From assembly GCF_001677335.1 (NCBI RefSeq), contig NZ_LZYB01000002.1, positions 372,001-436,000 of the forward strand: a stretch of 64,000 nucleotides of DNA. Reading direction: 5' to 3'. Origin of the DNA: Erythrobacter dokdonensis DSW-74. GTDB lineage: Bacteria; Pseudomonadota; Alphaproteobacteria; Sphingomonadales; Sphingomonadaceae. The notes beneath the pieces were generated by a model. That model saw only the letters and a list, made by a program, of their open reading frames with translations. It was not told where the DNA came from and made no database searches. The position numbers and the translations under genes are program-made. Shown here piece by piece: positions 17,119 to 25,632 of this stretch (the first letter of the stretch is position 1; each line of letters begins with the position of its first letter).

Positions 17119-17524
17119 TGTGTGTCCTCGCGTTGACAATCAAGACAGTGACCCACGGATCGCAGACGCAACCCGCAGCATTTCGTTATCGGGCCATGCC
17201 GGAATCCGAGGCGAAAATGGCCTGCGGAGCCCTGCGGGACCCGTTGTTGGTTCTTCCTGCACAAGACGTCGGCCGGATTCGTGCCCAAGCCTGTTTTCGC
17301 CCCCGACCCGCTCTGCTGTGCTTTATGCGCAGCTTTGCAGATAGTTCGTGGTGAGAATGACGCAGTCGTTCCTGTTTCTCAACCCTGCGAGAGTCGCATC
17401 CCGGATCGCATCGGGGCTTTTGCGCCATAGGTGTCACCGAATTGCAACAGGCGGTATCGGCCCCCGGCGGCCCGTCCCATTTTGCGGGTTCGCCTCGCCA
17501 GCCTCGCTCTGCTAGCACCACCTC
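17119..17524. other. Divergent intergenic region, no gene recognised
   Basis: This 406-bp stretch separates the large TonB receptor (minus) from the methylsuccinyl-CoA-dehydrogenase-like gene (plus). Short frames exist on both strands but none has family motifs or a ribosome-binding site worth reporting. It must hold both promoters. I see no clear operator or RNA structure. Confidence 0.5.
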
Positions 17525-19183
17525 ATGAGTGAATGGATCGACGAGGCGCACCGCGCGATTGCGGCGGCGCGGCGGTATTGCGAGACGGTGCGGAGCGGGC
17601 TTGCGGCCAAAGTCGCCCCTATGGGCGTCCCCGATGCAGGGCTGCTGGAACGCGAACAGCATGCAGTGCATGGCTATGCATGGGCGGCGGCCAGCCTCGC
17701 CGCTCTCGAAGCGACCGCCGACTGGGCCGCGCGGGCTGCGGCTGGCGGGCGCTTTGCGCAGGCGGAAGAACTGGCGCTGTGCATCGGCTTTGGCGAGGTG
17801 CTGGCCCAACTGGTCCACGGGCTCCCGATGAGCGCATCGGAAATCGTGCGCCCGGCAGCGTTCGGCTGCGCTGACGAGGCTGCGGCTCTGGCGGCCGAGT
17901 CTGCGGTCGCGCGCTTTCTGGCTAACGGCAGCACCGCCGAAACCCGCGCCGCCTTTGTAGCACTGCTGGCCGAGGGCGCGCGACCTGACGAGGCGCTGGG
18001 GGATGAGACGCTCGATCTTGTGCGCGCGCAGTTCCGGGCCTTCACCGCCGAGCAGATTACGCCCTTTGCCCATCATTGGCACCTTGCCGACGCGCTGATT
18101 CCCGACGCGGTGATCGCCGAGATGGCCGAGCTCGGCGTGTTCGGGGTGTGCATCCCCGAAGAGCATGGTGGCCTCGGGCTCGGCAAGCTGGCTATGGCGG
18201 TAGTCTCGGAGGAGCTATCGCGCGGGTGGATCTGTGCAGGTAGCCTCGGCACCCGTTCGGAGATTGCCGGCGAGCTGATCACCCATAACGGCACCCCCGA
18301 ACAGAAGGCGCATTTCCTCCCCCGCATCGCTGATGGTTCCTGCCTGCCGACCGCAGTGTTCACCGAGCCTGATACAGGATCCGACCTTGCGGCGGTGCGC
18401 ACCCGGGCCGCGCGGCAGGCTGACGGCAGCTGGCGGGTGACGGGCGCCAAGACGTGGATTACCCACGCCGCGCGCGCCGACCTGATGACAATGCTGGTAC
18501 GCACCGATCAGGCCAGCCCGGGCTATGCGGGCCTGTCGATGCTGCTCGCTGAAAAGACCCGCGGCACGGAGTCCGATCCGTTCCCCGATGCCGGGATCGA
18601 TGGCAGCGAGATCGAAGTGCTCGGCTATCGCGGGATGAAGGAATATGCGCTCGGGCTCGACGGGTTCGTTGTCGCGGCTGACGGCCTGCTCGGCGGGCGC
18701 GAGGGGCAGGGGTTCAAGCAGCTGATGCGCACTTTCGAGGGCGCCCGAATCCAGACTGCCGCGCGCGCGGTGGGTGTGGCGTGGAACGCCTTCGACCTTG
18801 CACTCGATTATGCGATGGGGCGCAGGCAGTTCGGTCAACCGCTCAGCGCTTTCCCGCGGGTGTCCGACAAGCTGGCCCTGATGGCCGCCGACATCGTCAT
18901 GGCCCGCGAGCTGACCTATCAGGCCGCGCGCGCCAAGGATCGCGAGGCGCGTTGCGATATCGAGGCGGGGATGGCGAAACTGCTCGCCGCGCGCACCGCA
19001 TGGACGGCGGCCGATAATGGGGTGCAGATTCACGGCGGCAATGGCTATGCGCTAGAATACCCGATCAGCAGGGTGCTGTGCGATGCAAGGATTCTCAATA
19101 TCTTCGAAGGCGCAGCCGAGATCCAGGCGCAGGTGATCGGGCGCGGGCTGCTGGCCGCGCAATCGCAGGCGAGGGCCGCCTAG
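17525..19183 (+). CDS. Acyl-CoA dehydrogenase resembling (2S)-methylsuccinyl-CoA dehydrogenase
   Basis: A 552-aa acyl-CoA dehydrogenase with an N-terminal helical extension of about 150 residues, as in Mcd of the ethylmalonyl-CoA pathway (about 550 aa). Motifs are [47 protein letters not shown] and [14 protein letters not shown]; the last retains the Glu of the canonical catalytic position (IFEG). Mcd converts methylsuccinyl-CoA to mesaconyl-CoA. No other ethylmalonyl-CoA gene is nearby, and an isocitrate lyase is encoded at 53676, so another branched substrate is possible. The stop overlaps the convergent response-regulator stop. Confidence 0.8.
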   Translation: MSEWIDEAHRAIAAARRYCETVRSGLAAKVAPMGVPDAGLLEREQHAVHGYAWAAASLAALEATADWAARAAAGGRFAQAEELALCIGFGEVLAQLVHGLPMSASEIVRPAAFGCADEAAALAAESAVARFLANGSTAETRAAFVALLAEGARPDEALGDETLDLVRAQFRAFTAEQITPFAHHWHLADALIPDAVIAEMAELGVFGVCIPEEHGGLGLGKLAMAVVSEELSRGWICAGSLGTRSEIAGELITHNGTPEQKAHFLPRIADGSCLPTAVFTEPDTGSDLAAVRTRAARQADGSWRVTGAKTWITHAARADLMTMLVRTDQASPGYAGLSMLLAEKTRGTESDPFPDAGIDGSEIEVLGYRGMKEYALGLDGFVVAADGLLGGREGQGFKQLMRTFEGARIQTAARAVGVAWNAFDLALDYAMGRRQFGQPLSAFPRVSDKLALMAADIVMARELTYQAARAKDREARCDIEAGMAKLLAARTAWTAADNGVQIHGGNGYALEYPISRVLCDARILNIFEGAAEIQAQVIGRGLLAAQSQARAA

Positions 19184-19644
19184 ACCATCCGGCGTGGCAT
19201 TGCGATGCGGGGCTGCGGCACCATGCCGCTGTCGATCGCGAGGGCTGTCTTGAGGTCGACGTGGCGCGGTCGATTGCCGCGCAACTTGACGATTCGGGCC
19301 ACGCGGCGCGCCAGCATGGAGGCATCGAAGGGTTTGCGAATGAAGTCCTGCGCGCCGGCATAGATCGCCTGCGCCTCGTCTGCCGCGCCGTTCATGGCAG
19401 TGAACATGATGACCGGCAGATCATAGAAGCGCTCCGACTGGCGCAGGCGGCGCAGCAGTGTGAGGCCGGATTCGCCCGGCATGGTCTGGTCGAGCAGCAG
19501 GATATCGGGCCGCTTGTGCCCGATGCACTTCCACGCGGCTTCGGCGCTGGTGACCCAGCCGCAGGCGTGTCCTGCGTCGATCAGTACCTCGCTCGCCAGT
19601 TCGGCAACCAGCTCGTCATCATCGGCAATAAGGATGCGGGCCAT
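19180..19644 (-). CDS. Single-domain response regulator (CheY-like receiver)
   Basis: A 154-aa protein with one receiver domain. The acidic pocket is D8-D10 in ILIADDDE, the phosphoacceptor is D52 in LLLDQTMPG, followed by T82 in IMFTAMNG and K104 in FIRKPFD. After about residue 120 there is only a short basic tail ending RIAMPRRMV, with no DNA-binding or enzymatic output domain. It would act as a phosphorelay intermediate or through protein contact. No kinase is adjacent. Confidence 0.88.
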   Translation of the reverse strand: MARILIADDDELVAELASEVLIDAGHACGWVTSAEAAWKCIGHKRPDILLLDQTMPGESGLTLLRRLRQSERFYDLPVIMFTAMNGAADEAQAIYAGAQDFIRKPFDASMLARRVARIVKLRGNRPRHVDLKTALAIDSGMVPQPRIAMPRRMV

Positions 19645-19794
19645 TGGGGGCCTTTCGTTGGTCTGCGTTATGGCTTCGGGTTAACCATCCCATGCTCAAG
19701 GGCGGCTTTGTAGTGACCTCCGCAATTGCCCCTAGCCCCGGGCCCGGAGCTCGCGCCTTGCCCCTGTCACCGGGCGCTGCCAGTGTCGCCAGCG

Positions 19795-20598
19795 ATGATT
19801 CGTGACACTTCTCCTGCCGCCGAGGTTTCGCCGTTTCTGCCGACCGAGGGCATCCACAACCTGCGCGATTATGGCGGCTATGCCGTGCCGGGCGGGGGCA
19901 GGGTGCGCACGGGCCTGCTGTTCCGTTCGGGCCAGCACATGGAGGCAAGCGATGCCGATCTCGACCTGCTCCACGCGCTCGACATCCGCACCATCATCGA
20001 CCTGCGGGGCGCGAGCGAGCGCGCGGGCTTTCCCTGCCGCCGCCATCCCTCCTTCGCGGCCGAGGTGATCGCGCACGAGGGCGAGACCAGCAATTCCCCG
20101 CCGCATGAAGGCGGGGGCGGCAAGGTCGTCATGACCCCCCGGAAAGCGCGCGAACGGATGCTGGCGGTCTATACCCGCATGCCGGTCAACCCCGCGATGA
20201 TCGCGATGTTCAGCCGCTATTTCGCCGCACTTGACGAACGTGACGGGGGCAGCCTTGTCCATTGCTTTGCGGGCAAGGACCGCACCGGGATCGCCGCGAG
20301 CCTGCTGCTGCATGTGCTCGGCGTGCATCGCGACGATGTGGTGGCCGAGTTCCTGCGCACCAACGACGCGCCCACCCGCGCGATCCTGGAACGCCAGTCG
20401 CTCCCTCGCATGGAGGCCCACTATGGCAGCATAGAGCCCGAGGCGCTGCGTAACCTGATGGGTGTGCTGCCCGAATATATCGACACCTATTTTGCCGAGG
20501 TCACCCGCGATCACGGCTCGATCGACACCTACCTCGCCACGCATTTAGGTGTGGACGAGGCAAGGAAACAACGCCTGCGCGCGCGCCTTGTGGCGTGA
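19795..20598 (+). CDS. Tyrosine-protein phosphatase, dual-specificity-like
   Basis: A 267-aa phosphatase with the Cys-x5-Arg signature HCFAGKDRTG (C157, R163) and an N-terminal NLRDYGGY block typical of the bacterial Tyr/Ser phosphatase family (Y_phosphatase3). It would dephosphorylate protein or phosphoinositide substrates. The start at 19795 (MIRDTSPAAE) is preferred to an in-frame ATG at 19726, which only adds a Pro/Ala-rich stretch. Residues about 98-110 (SNSPPHEGGGG) are encoded by a palindrome and look like an inserted linker. It stands upstream of thioredoxin reductase on the same strand. Confidence 0.87.
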   Translation: MIRDTSPAAEVSPFLPTEGIHNLRDYGGYAVPGGGRVRTGLLFRSGQHMEASDADLDLLHALDIRTIIDLRGASERAGFPCRRHPSFAAEVIAHEGETSNSPPHEGGGGKVVMTPRKARERMLAVYTRMPVNPAMIAMFSRYFAALDERDGGSLVHCFAGKDRTGIAASLLLHVLGVHRDDVVAEFLRTNDAPTRAILERQSLPRMEAHYGSIEPEALRNLMGVLPEYIDTYFAEVTRDHGSIDTYLATHLGVDEARKQRLRARLVA

Positions 20599-20653
20599 CA
20601 ATCGGGCCGGCCGGCCCCATATCGCGGGCCTGAATTCACAAGAGGCAAACATC

Positions 20654-21628
20654 ATGGCCACCCATCACACCAAGATGCTCATCATCGGCTCCGGCCCGGC
20701 CGGTTATTCCGCCGCGATCTATGCCGCGCGCGCGATGTTGGAGCCGATCGTGGTGCAGGGGCTTCAGCCCGGCGGGCAGCTCACCATCACCACCGATGTC
20801 GAGAACTACCCCGGTTTCCGCGACGTGGTGCAGGGCCCGTGGCTGATGGAGGAGATGAAGGCGCAGGCCGAGCACGTTGGCACGCGCATGATGTGGGACA
20901 CGATCGTCTCGGTCGATCTGGACAACGGCCCCCCGTTCCGTGCCATCGGCGATAGCGGCGATGAATATATCGGCGAGACGCTGGTGATCTGCACCGGCGC
21001 GCAGGCCAAGTGGCTTGGCGTTCCGGGCGAGATGGAATTGGGCGGCAAGGGCGTGTCTGCTTGCGCCACCTGCGACGGGTTCTTCTACCGCGGCAAGAAG
21101 GTGGCGGTGATCGGTGGCGGCAACACCGCCGTGGAAGAGGCGCTCTACCTCACCAACCATTCCGACGACGTGACGCTGATCCACCGCCGCGATTCCTTGC
21201 GGGCGGAGAAGATCCTGCAGGAACGCCTGTTCAACAATCCCAAGATTACCGTGCTCTGGAACAAGGCGGTGGAAAGCTTCGAGGCGGGCGAGGGGGGAAT
21301 GCTCCACCATCTCGCGCTCAAGGATACGGTGACGGGCGAGGCATCGACGCTTGAGGTCGACGGGGCCTTCGTCGCGATCGGCCACGCGCCCGCGACCGAG
21401 CTGTTCAAGGGCAAGCTGCCGATGGACGAGGGCGGCTATCTGCTGACCGAACCCGGCACGCCCAACACCGAGATTCCCGGCGTCTTCGCCGCTGGTGACG
21501 TGACCGATCGCGTTTACCGCCAGGCGGTGACGGCGGCGGGCATGGGCTGCATGGCTGCGCTCGATGGCGAGCGGTTCCTCGCGGCACGCCAGCACGCGGG
21601 CGCCCGGCAGGCCGAAGCGGCGGAGTAG
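20654..21628 (+). CDS. trxB: Thioredoxin-disulfide reductase
   Basis: A 324-aa FAD/NADPH enzyme that reduces thioredoxin in the cytoplasm. It has the FAD motif IIGSGPAGYSAAIYAARA, the redox pair C137-A-T-C140 in SACATCDGFFYRG, the NADPH motif IGGGNTAVEEAL and the C-terminal FAD motif FAAGDVTD. The length is normal. The start follows AGAGGCAAACATC. Confidence 0.97.
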   Translation: MATHHTKMLIIGSGPAGYSAAIYAARAMLEPIVVQGLQPGGQLTITTDVENYPGFRDVVQGPWLMEEMKAQAEHVGTRMMWDTIVSVDLDNGPPFRAIGDSGDEYIGETLVICTGAQAKWLGVPGEMELGGKGVSACATCDGFFYRGKKVAVIGGGNTAVEEALYLTNHSDDVTLIHRRDSLRAEKILQERLFNNPKITVLWNKAVESFEAGEGGMLHHLALKDTVTGEASTLEVDGAFVAIGHAPATELFKGKLPMDEGGYLLTEPGTPNTEIPGVFAAGDVTDRVYRQAVTAAGMGCMAALDGERFLAARQHAGARQAEAAE

Positions 21629-21649
21629 CCTTCCGCTGCCCGCGGCTTC

Positions 21650-22084
21650 CTATATGTGGATGTCGAATACCGGGATCGCGGCGTGGAAAATCAGCACCAT
21701 GAGCACAATGGTGGACAGCGCATATAGCGCGAAGCGTAGCGCCACCTTGTTGATCGTCGCCTGCACGATGGAATGCGCGATCCGCAAGGTGACATAGGCC
21801 CAGGCCAGCACCGTGTTGAACCCGTCACCTTGTCCGATGATCGCCAGAACGATCGCGACCGCGTAAAACAGCGTGGGCGCTTCGTGCAGGTGGTTGTAGT
21901 TATGCGCGGGCCACTGGGTCTTGGCCGGCAGCTTCTCGTCGAGCGCCTTGGTATTGCGCGCATCGTCGGGCTTCAGCCCCGAGGCGGTCAGCGCAGGCAA
22001 TCGCACCGCATACATCCACAGCCACATCACCATCGTCCACGCCAGAAGCGCGACGACCGGCTGAAGAATGTCCATTCCGATCAT
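21650..22084 (-). CDS. MAPEG family membrane protein (second copy)
   Basis: A 144-aa protein with four predicted membrane helices and the MAPEG-type segment RAHN-like AHNYNHLHEAPTLFYAVAIV. MAPEG proteins include microsomal glutathione transferases and leukotriene synthases. It begins 11 nt after a closely similar gene, so the two form a tandem duplication in one operon. Function in bacteria is mostly unassigned; detoxification or lipid peroxide handling is possible. Confidence 0.85.
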   Translation of the reverse strand: MIGMDILQPVVALLAWTMVMWLWMYAVRLPALTASGLKPDDARNTKALDEKLPAKTQWPAHNYNHLHEAPTLFYAVAIVLAIIGQGDGFNTVLAWAYVTLRIAHSIVQATINKVALRFALYALSTIVLMVLIFHAAIPVFDIHI

Positions 22085-22094
22085 TGGTTTGTCC

Positions 22095-22547
22095 TCAAGC
22101 GGGAAGGGCGGAAGGGTCGGCCAGGAGGGTAGCGATCACCGCCCGGATAGCGAGCGCGATCAGCGCGAAGGTGCTGAGCAGGAACAGGCCGAAGCGCACC
22201 GGAATGGTGTTGACGAGGATCTGCCAGAGCGAATGGACGATCCGGATCGCGACATAGGCCCAAGCCAGCGTCACATCCATTGCCGCAGGACCGGCCACCG
22301 CGAGGATCAGCACGGTGGCATAGAACAGCGTCGGCTGTTCGTGCAGGTGCGTATGGTTGTGCGCGGGCCAGTTGGCCTTGTCGGGGATCACGCCTTCCAG
22401 GTCGCTGCCGCGCACGCCCTGCTTGGCAGGCAGGGCGGACTTGTCGAGCTTGGCGATCGCTCCGAAGCGCGCCGGAATGATCCACATGAGCACGACCAGC
22501 GTCCAGACCACCAGCACGGCGGCGGGCGCGAGGATTTGGGCCTGCAT
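22095..22547 (-). CDS. MAPEG family membrane protein (first copy)
   Basis: A 150-aa membrane protein beginning MQAQILAPAAVLVVWTLVVL. It shares KANWPAHNHTHLHEQPTLFY and the LAWAYVAIRIVHSL block with the gene that follows it. Four hydrophobic segments fit the MAPEG fold. It is the upstream member of the tandem pair. The two proteins differ enough to be functionally distinct or to form a heteromer. Confidence 0.85.
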   Translation of the reverse strand: MQAQILAPAAVLVVWTLVVLMWIIPARFGAIAKLDKSALPAKQGVRGSDLEGVIPDKANWPAHNHTHLHEQPTLFYATVLILAVAGPAAMDVTLAWAYVAIRIVHSLWQILVNTIPVRFGLFLLSTFALIALAIRAVIATLLADPSALPA

Positions 22548-22618
22548 CGATTGATCCCCTGTCGAAAGCCTGTCGCGCCTAACTGCGCAAGCGGCAATGG
22601 ATTGTCAAATGCAACCCA

Positions 22619-23251
22619 TCAGGCGCGAAGGACATGCAGCTGGAAATAACCGAGCGGCCCGCGCCGGCTTTCGAGCGACAGGCCGCGCGCTGCCGCGATA
22701 CGGGCGGCGACGGCGGGCAAGGCGGTTCTGGGTTTCACGTGAAACTTCGCCAACCAGCCTCTAAGCAGGGTCTGGAGGGGGTCTGGCAGCCCTTCAAGGT
22801 CGCCGAAATCGACCACGTGCAGCTCTCCGCCCGTTGCCAGCTGCCCGGCGGCATGATCCATCGCGCCTTGCCAATCGGGGATCATCGAGAGCGAATAGGA
22901 CAGCACGATCCGTTCGAACGCGGGCTCTCCCAGCAGGCTTTGCGGGTCGAACGAACAGGCATCGCCTTCGCCCAGTCGCGCCTCGCCGCCCAGCGCCGCG
23001 CGCGCGCTCTTGAGCATTTCGGCCGAGATATCGAGCCCGAACAAGCGCACTCCCGGCCAGGCCTTGCCCACCTTGGCGAGATTGCGTCCGGTGCCGCAGG
23101 CGACTTCGAGCACCCGCATCTCCGGTGCGGCCGCCAGACCTTCGATCAGCGTGTCACGCCCGAAAAGGTAATATTTGCGTGTGAAATCATAGATATGACG
23201 TTGCCCGCGATAGACCTCGTCCATCAGCGCGGCGTGGGAGGTGGTCGCCAT
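22619..23251 (-). CDS. btaB: SAM-dependent N-methyltransferase, BtaB-like (betaine lipid synthesis)
   Basis: A 210-aa class I methyltransferase. The SAM motif is VLEVACGTGRNLAKV, followed by LFGLDISAEML, and IVLSYSLSMIPDW is the motif IV region. The start is MATTSHAALMDEVYRGQRHIYD at 23251, two bases after the stop of the btaA-like gene. In Rhodobacter, BtaB trimethylates diacylglycerylhomoserine made by BtaA to give the phosphorus-free lipid DGTS. The gene order and spacing here match that pair. Confidence 0.82.
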   Translation of the reverse strand: MATTSHAALMDEVYRGQRHIYDFTRKYYLFGRDTLIEGLAAAPEMRVLEVACGTGRNLAKVGKAWPGVRLFGLDISAEMLKSARAALGGEARLGEGDACSFDPQSLLGEPAFERIVLSYSLSMIPDWQGAMDHAAGQLATGGELHVVDFGDLEGLPDPLQTLLRGWLAKFHVKPRTALPAVAARIAAARGLSLESRRGPLGYFQLHVLRA

Positions 23252-23253
23252 GC

Positions 23254-24468
23254 TCAGACCAGCTCGTAGACATGCACACCGCCATAGATCGATGAACGAT
23301 CGCGGCGGGTGCAATCGGCCGAAACCTCGTCGAGATAACGCCACCTGGACAGGATCGCATCGTCCAGCCGCCCGGGCAGCAGGCTCGGCTCGGCAGCGGT
23401 GCGGAACAGCACGCGGGCGCCGGGACGGCTGGCGCGGGTGATGCGGCTCCACAGGTCATCGAGCTGGGCATTGTTCATCCAGTCCTGCGCATCGAGCAGC
23501 ACGAAGCGGTCCATGCTGGCCTCCTCGCGCGCGCCGATCCAGTCGACCATATTCACGCGGGTAACCTCCAGCCGCTGCACCCGCTCCTTCATCGCCTCCC
23601 AGTTGGCGCGCTGGAGATAGGGCGGGAGCGGCGCGGATTCCGAACGGTCATAGCCGCGCCCGAAGGCCTGCCATGCGAAGTAGTTATCCTTGACTGCGAA
23701 ATCGCAGGCGAGTTTTTCGAGCCGCCGCCGCAGCACCTCGGCCATGCGTTCATCGCCCGCCAGATGCTCGAACTGGGCGGGCGGGATACCGAGACCGAAC
23801 AGCGAGGCGGGCTGATCGGTCAGCCAGCGGATGAACTTCTTCTCGAATACCGGAGCCAGCTCGCGCTCGAACACCTCGCGCTGTTCCTCCAGCGTCGAGG
23901 CTTCGAGAACCCGTGACAGGTCGATCTTGTAAAGTCTCGCAAAGACGTGCGCCAACCCGATGAAATTGCCGAGTAATCCCTGGCGATAGATGCCCCGCGT
24001 GAAATAGGAGATGCGCCTGCGGCCGCGAATGTCGCGCTTTTCCCAATAGGCGCGGCTTTCCGCGTCGAGGTGGGGCGCGATCATGGTCCGGTAGACTTCC
24101 GCATTCTCCTTGTGGTCGGCATGGGCGAAAAAGCGGTGGAAGCGCTCGTAGTTCGGCAGATGGCGGATCGCCGCGATCTTGAGCTTGCCCAGCGCCACAT
24201 GCGCGCGGTTGAGATCTACCGCGGTCACGCTTTCAGGGTTCGCGGTGAGATAGGACAGCGCGTTGCAGGACCCGCTGGCGATGCACATCACGCGCGAATC
24301 CGGCTGGATGGCAAGGCCTTCCATGTCCACCACCGGATCTTCCCAGATCTGGGCATAGACCAGCCCCTTGAAGGCGAGGGCGAAGGCCCTGTCGAGCAGC
24401 TTGTCGCCAAGCCCCGCGTCCTTGCGGACCACCGCATCCTCGATGATCCGCTTTGCCTGAGTTGCCAT
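23254..24468 (-). CDS. btaA: DUF3419 protein, BtaA-like 3-amino-3-carboxypropyltransferase
   Basis: A 404-aa protein of the DUF3419/BtaA family, which transfers the 3-amino-3-carboxypropyl group of SAM to diacylglycerol, the first step to betaine lipids. Features include LVYAQIWEDPVVDMEGL near the N-terminus, a SAM-binding IASGSCNALSYL and VTAVDLNRAHVALGKLK, and a C-terminal RASRPGARVLFRTAAEPS. It is directly upstream of the BtaB-like methyltransferase. Such genes are usually induced by phosphate limitation; I could not identify a clear Pho box in the upstream stretch. Confidence 0.83.
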   Translation of the reverse strand: MATQAKRIIEDAVVRKDAGLGDKLLDRAFALAFKGLVYAQIWEDPVVDMEGLAIQPDSRVMCIASGSCNALSYLTANPESVTAVDLNRAHVALGKLKIAAIRHLPNYERFHRFFAHADHKENAEVYRTMIAPHLDAESRAYWEKRDIRGRRRISYFTRGIYRQGLLGNFIGLAHVFARLYKIDLSRVLEASTLEEQREVFERELAPVFEKKFIRWLTDQPASLFGLGIPPAQFEHLAGDERMAEVLRRRLEKLACDFAVKDNYFAWQAFGRGYDRSESAPLPPYLQRANWEAMKERVQRLEVTRVNMVDWIGAREEASMDRFVLLDAQDWMNNAQLDDLWSRITRASRPGARVLFRTAAEPSLLPGRLDDAILSRWRYLDEVSADCTRRDRSSIYGGVHVYELV

Positions 24469-24547
24469 GCGCGCCTTGTCCTTTGCCGTAGCGTCAGGCG
24501 GCGGTCATATGGCCCTTGCATGTCGGCAGTGTTACGCTTTCCACAGG

Positions 24548-25510
24548 CTAATCGGTGCCGGTGATGGTCGCCGCGAAGGCCGCCGGATCGGCATTGCCGC
24601 CGGTCAGCATGATGACGGTGTCCGGATCGACCGGAACCTTGCCCGCCAGCGCCGCCGCCAGCGCCGCCGCGCCGCCCGGTTCGACCACGAGGTGAAGCTG
24701 CGCAAAGGCGAAGCGCTGCGCTTCGCGCACCTCGGCGTCGGTCACGCTCACGCCCGGTTCGGCGCGTCCCTTGAGCAACGCGAGGTTCAGGGGCTTGGTT
24801 ATATTGGGCTGGAGCGCGTCGCAGATCGTCTTCGGCGCATCCGGCGCGGCATGGACCAGTTCGCCCGCCGCCATCGCCTGCCCGACCATGTCCCAGCCCA
24901 CCGGCTCGACGGGGTGGATCGCACTGTTTGGCGCGCCCAGCGCCAGCCCCGCCGCCAGCCCGCCGCCGCCGCAGCAGGCGATGATCCGCGACGGCGCGTG
25001 TCCGAGCTGCGCGGCGATCTCGATCGCGGCGCTCCCTTGCCCCTCGATCACCCACGGATCGCCGAACGCATGGACGAGCGTGCCGCCCCGTTCCGCGATC
25101 AACCGCGCCGCCACTTCGTCGCGGTCCTCGCCCGGGCGCTGGTAAAGCACCACTTCGGCCCCCAGCGCCTGCGTGTTCGCCAGCTTCACCTGCGGCGCAT
25201 CATGCGGCATCACGATCGCCGCGCGGATGCCGAGCCGCTTTGCCGCCCAGGCCACGCCCTGCGCATGATTGCCCGATGATACCGCGACTACGCCGCCCTT
25301 ACGCTCCTCGGGCGTGAGCGAGGAGAGCCGCCACCACGCGCCCCTGATCTTGAAGGCGCCGATGGGTTGCAGGTTTTCCGCCTTCACCCATGCCGGCACG
25401 CCATTGATTGCGACCGGAAGCAGCGGCGTGGGAGGCAGGATCGCGGCGACAGCCTCGGCGGCTGCGCGCACGCCCCCGGTGGTCGGCATTCTGACATTGT
25501 CCTGGATCAT
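24548..25510 (-). CDS. Threonine/serine dehydratase (PLP-dependent, IlvA/serine-racemase-like)
   Basis: A 320-aa fold-type II PLP enzyme that would deaminate threonine or serine to 2-oxo acids. The Schiff-base lysine is K54 in PIGAFKIRGAW, the phosphate-binding glycine loop is CCGGGGLAAG, and SSGNHAQGVAWAAK is conserved. There is no C-terminal ACT domain, so it resembles the catabolic or racemase-like short forms, not allosteric IlvA. The start at 25510 has GAGGGGACAA upstream. Serine racemase activity is an alternative. Confidence 0.88.
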   Translation of the reverse strand: MIQDNVRMPTTGGVRAAAEAVAAILPPTPLLPVAINGVPAWVKAENLQPIGAFKIRGAWWRLSSLTPEERKGGVVAVSSGNHAQGVAWAAKRLGIRAAIVMPHDAPQVKLANTQALGAEVVLYQRPGEDRDEVAARLIAERGGTLVHAFGDPWVIEGQGSAAIEIAAQLGHAPSRIIACCGGGGLAAGLALGAPNSAIHPVEPVGWDMVGQAMAAGELVHAAPDAPKTICDALQPNITKPLNLALLKGRAEPGVSVTDAEVREAQRFAFAQLHLVVEPGGAAALAAALAGKVPVDPDTVIMLTGGNADPAAFAATITGTD

Positions 25511-25553
25511 TTGTCCCCTCAGGCGCGTTCGACTAATTGGTTCTCGCTTTGCC

Positions 25554-25587
25554 TTGCCCCAAAACCGGTTCCCACTTTTCGGGGCAA
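25554..25587. repeat. Short palindromic intergenic element
   Basis: TTGCCCC and GGGGCAA form a 7-bp inverted repeat around a 20-nt centre that reads AAAACCGGTTCCCACTTTTC. From memory, this centre resembles a dispersed palindromic repeat of Rhizobiales intergenic regions. It lies between the divergently transcribed dehydratase and carboxynorspermidine dehydrogenase genes. Confidence 0.55.
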
Positions 25588-25632
25588 TGCTTTAAGGCAC
25601 GCGCAAGATTCGCATAACGAAAGGTTCCTATC

